Source: Candidatus Acetothermia bacterium (GTDB lineage Bacteria; Bipolaricaulota; Bipolaricaulia; RBG-16-55-9; DRXL01). From it: DNA of 42,942 nucleotides. A program made the position numbers and the translations under genes. Location of the stretch: assembly GCA_016179105.1 (NCBI GenBank), contig JACOSB010000111.1, forward strand, positions 1 through 42,942, given 5' to 3'. The first letter of the stretch is position 1; the number at the start of each line of letters is the position of its first letter. The notes beneath the pieces are model-generated. The model was given only the letters and a program-made list of their open reading frames with translations. It did no database searches and was not told where the DNA came from. This document shows, in pieces, positions 42,848 to 42,942 of the stretch.

Positions 42848-42942
42848 ATGCAACGCCAGAAATGTTCCCTCGATCTTTATGTGGATTTTCTCGTCGCCAG
42901 TCAGAAGCAGTTCTCTGGAATGGAGTTGAGTAAAGTGGCTCC
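42848..42942 (+). CDS. Start of a possible DDE transposase (cut by window edge)
   Basis: ATG 42848 opens a frame to the window end, beginning MQRQKCSLDLYVDFLVAS and continuing with KQFSGMELSKVAP. This resembles the N-termini of several IS transposases whose first domain precedes an HDS(V/I)SRWL motif, which would lie beyond the edge. Only 31 residues are visible, so the call is tentative. Confidence 0.4.
   Translation, partial: MQRQKCSLDLYVDFLVASQKQFSGMELSKVA

Overview
This window is bacterial chromosomal DNA of moderately high G+C content from a lineage I cannot place. The MEP isoprenoid genes ispE and ispH, the PlsC/PlsY phospholipid route, a complete bacterial S1 protein, ribosome recycling factor, an F-type ATP synthase and pieces of a NADH-quinone oxidoreductase all mark a bacterium. 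The order cmk-plsC-ispH-rpsA also occurs in Clostridia-like genomes, but the host looks like an uncultured phylum rather than a model group. Genes are tightly packed, start/stop overlaps (ATGA, GTGA, TGATG) are common, and TGA is used freely as a stop codon.

Layout. 0.3-2.0 kb: a membrane-anchored beta-propeller and a DUF1264 protein. 2.1-4.8 kb (minus): an ABC-2 export pair and a Uma2-family protein. 4.9-11.7 kb (plus): a tightly spaced operon hutI-ispE-cmk-plsC-ispH-rpsA-plsY behind an apparently leaderless promoter. 11.75-14.04 kb (minus): an AhpD-like protein, an M20 deacylase and a hicBA pair. 14.15-21.5 kb (minus): the ATP synthase operon atpI-B-E1-E2-F-F'-H-A-G-D with a good promoter, without atpC. 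22.0-24.1 kb: a PQQ-type sugar dehydrogenase and a Tat/lipoprotein cupredoxin. 24.2-26.9 kb (minus): a CPA-type antiporter, a frameshifted UPF0175/DUF3368 toxin-antitoxin pair, and frr. 27.0-29.7 kb: nuoC-nuoD-nuoI only. 29.7-32.5 kb: a decayed region with a palindromic repeat, a 5'-truncated sugar-binding gene and a 5'-truncated peptide-binding gene facing each other, the latter with an in-frame TGA. 32.6-35.9 kb: an orphan RHH antitoxin, a hotdog thioesterase and ribE-ribBA-ribH. 35.9-41.1 kb: a methyltransferase, a cupin, a cyclase-family hydrolase, a two-subunit TPP decarboxylase and two tandem secreted amidohydrolases. 41.4-42.8 kb: an LVIVD-repeat propeller. A probable transposase begins at the right edge.

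The most interesting biology is in energy conservation. The ATP synthase encodes three c-type hairpins, one single and two fused in one polypeptide. All three keep the helix-2 carboxylate and the ES(T/S)xxY sodium signature, but carry Glu, Trp and Arg at the helix-1 position that normally supplies the second ligand. The NuoI homologue has Asp in place of a conserved cluster cysteine and a 93-residue Ala/Pro tail, and nuoC and nuoD overlap by 98 nt in different frames. Small dispersed repeats also stand out: four copies of a 9-nt-periodic GCCAAG element each lie directly behind a stop codon in the coding orientation, and three GTAGGGGC-type palindromes are present.
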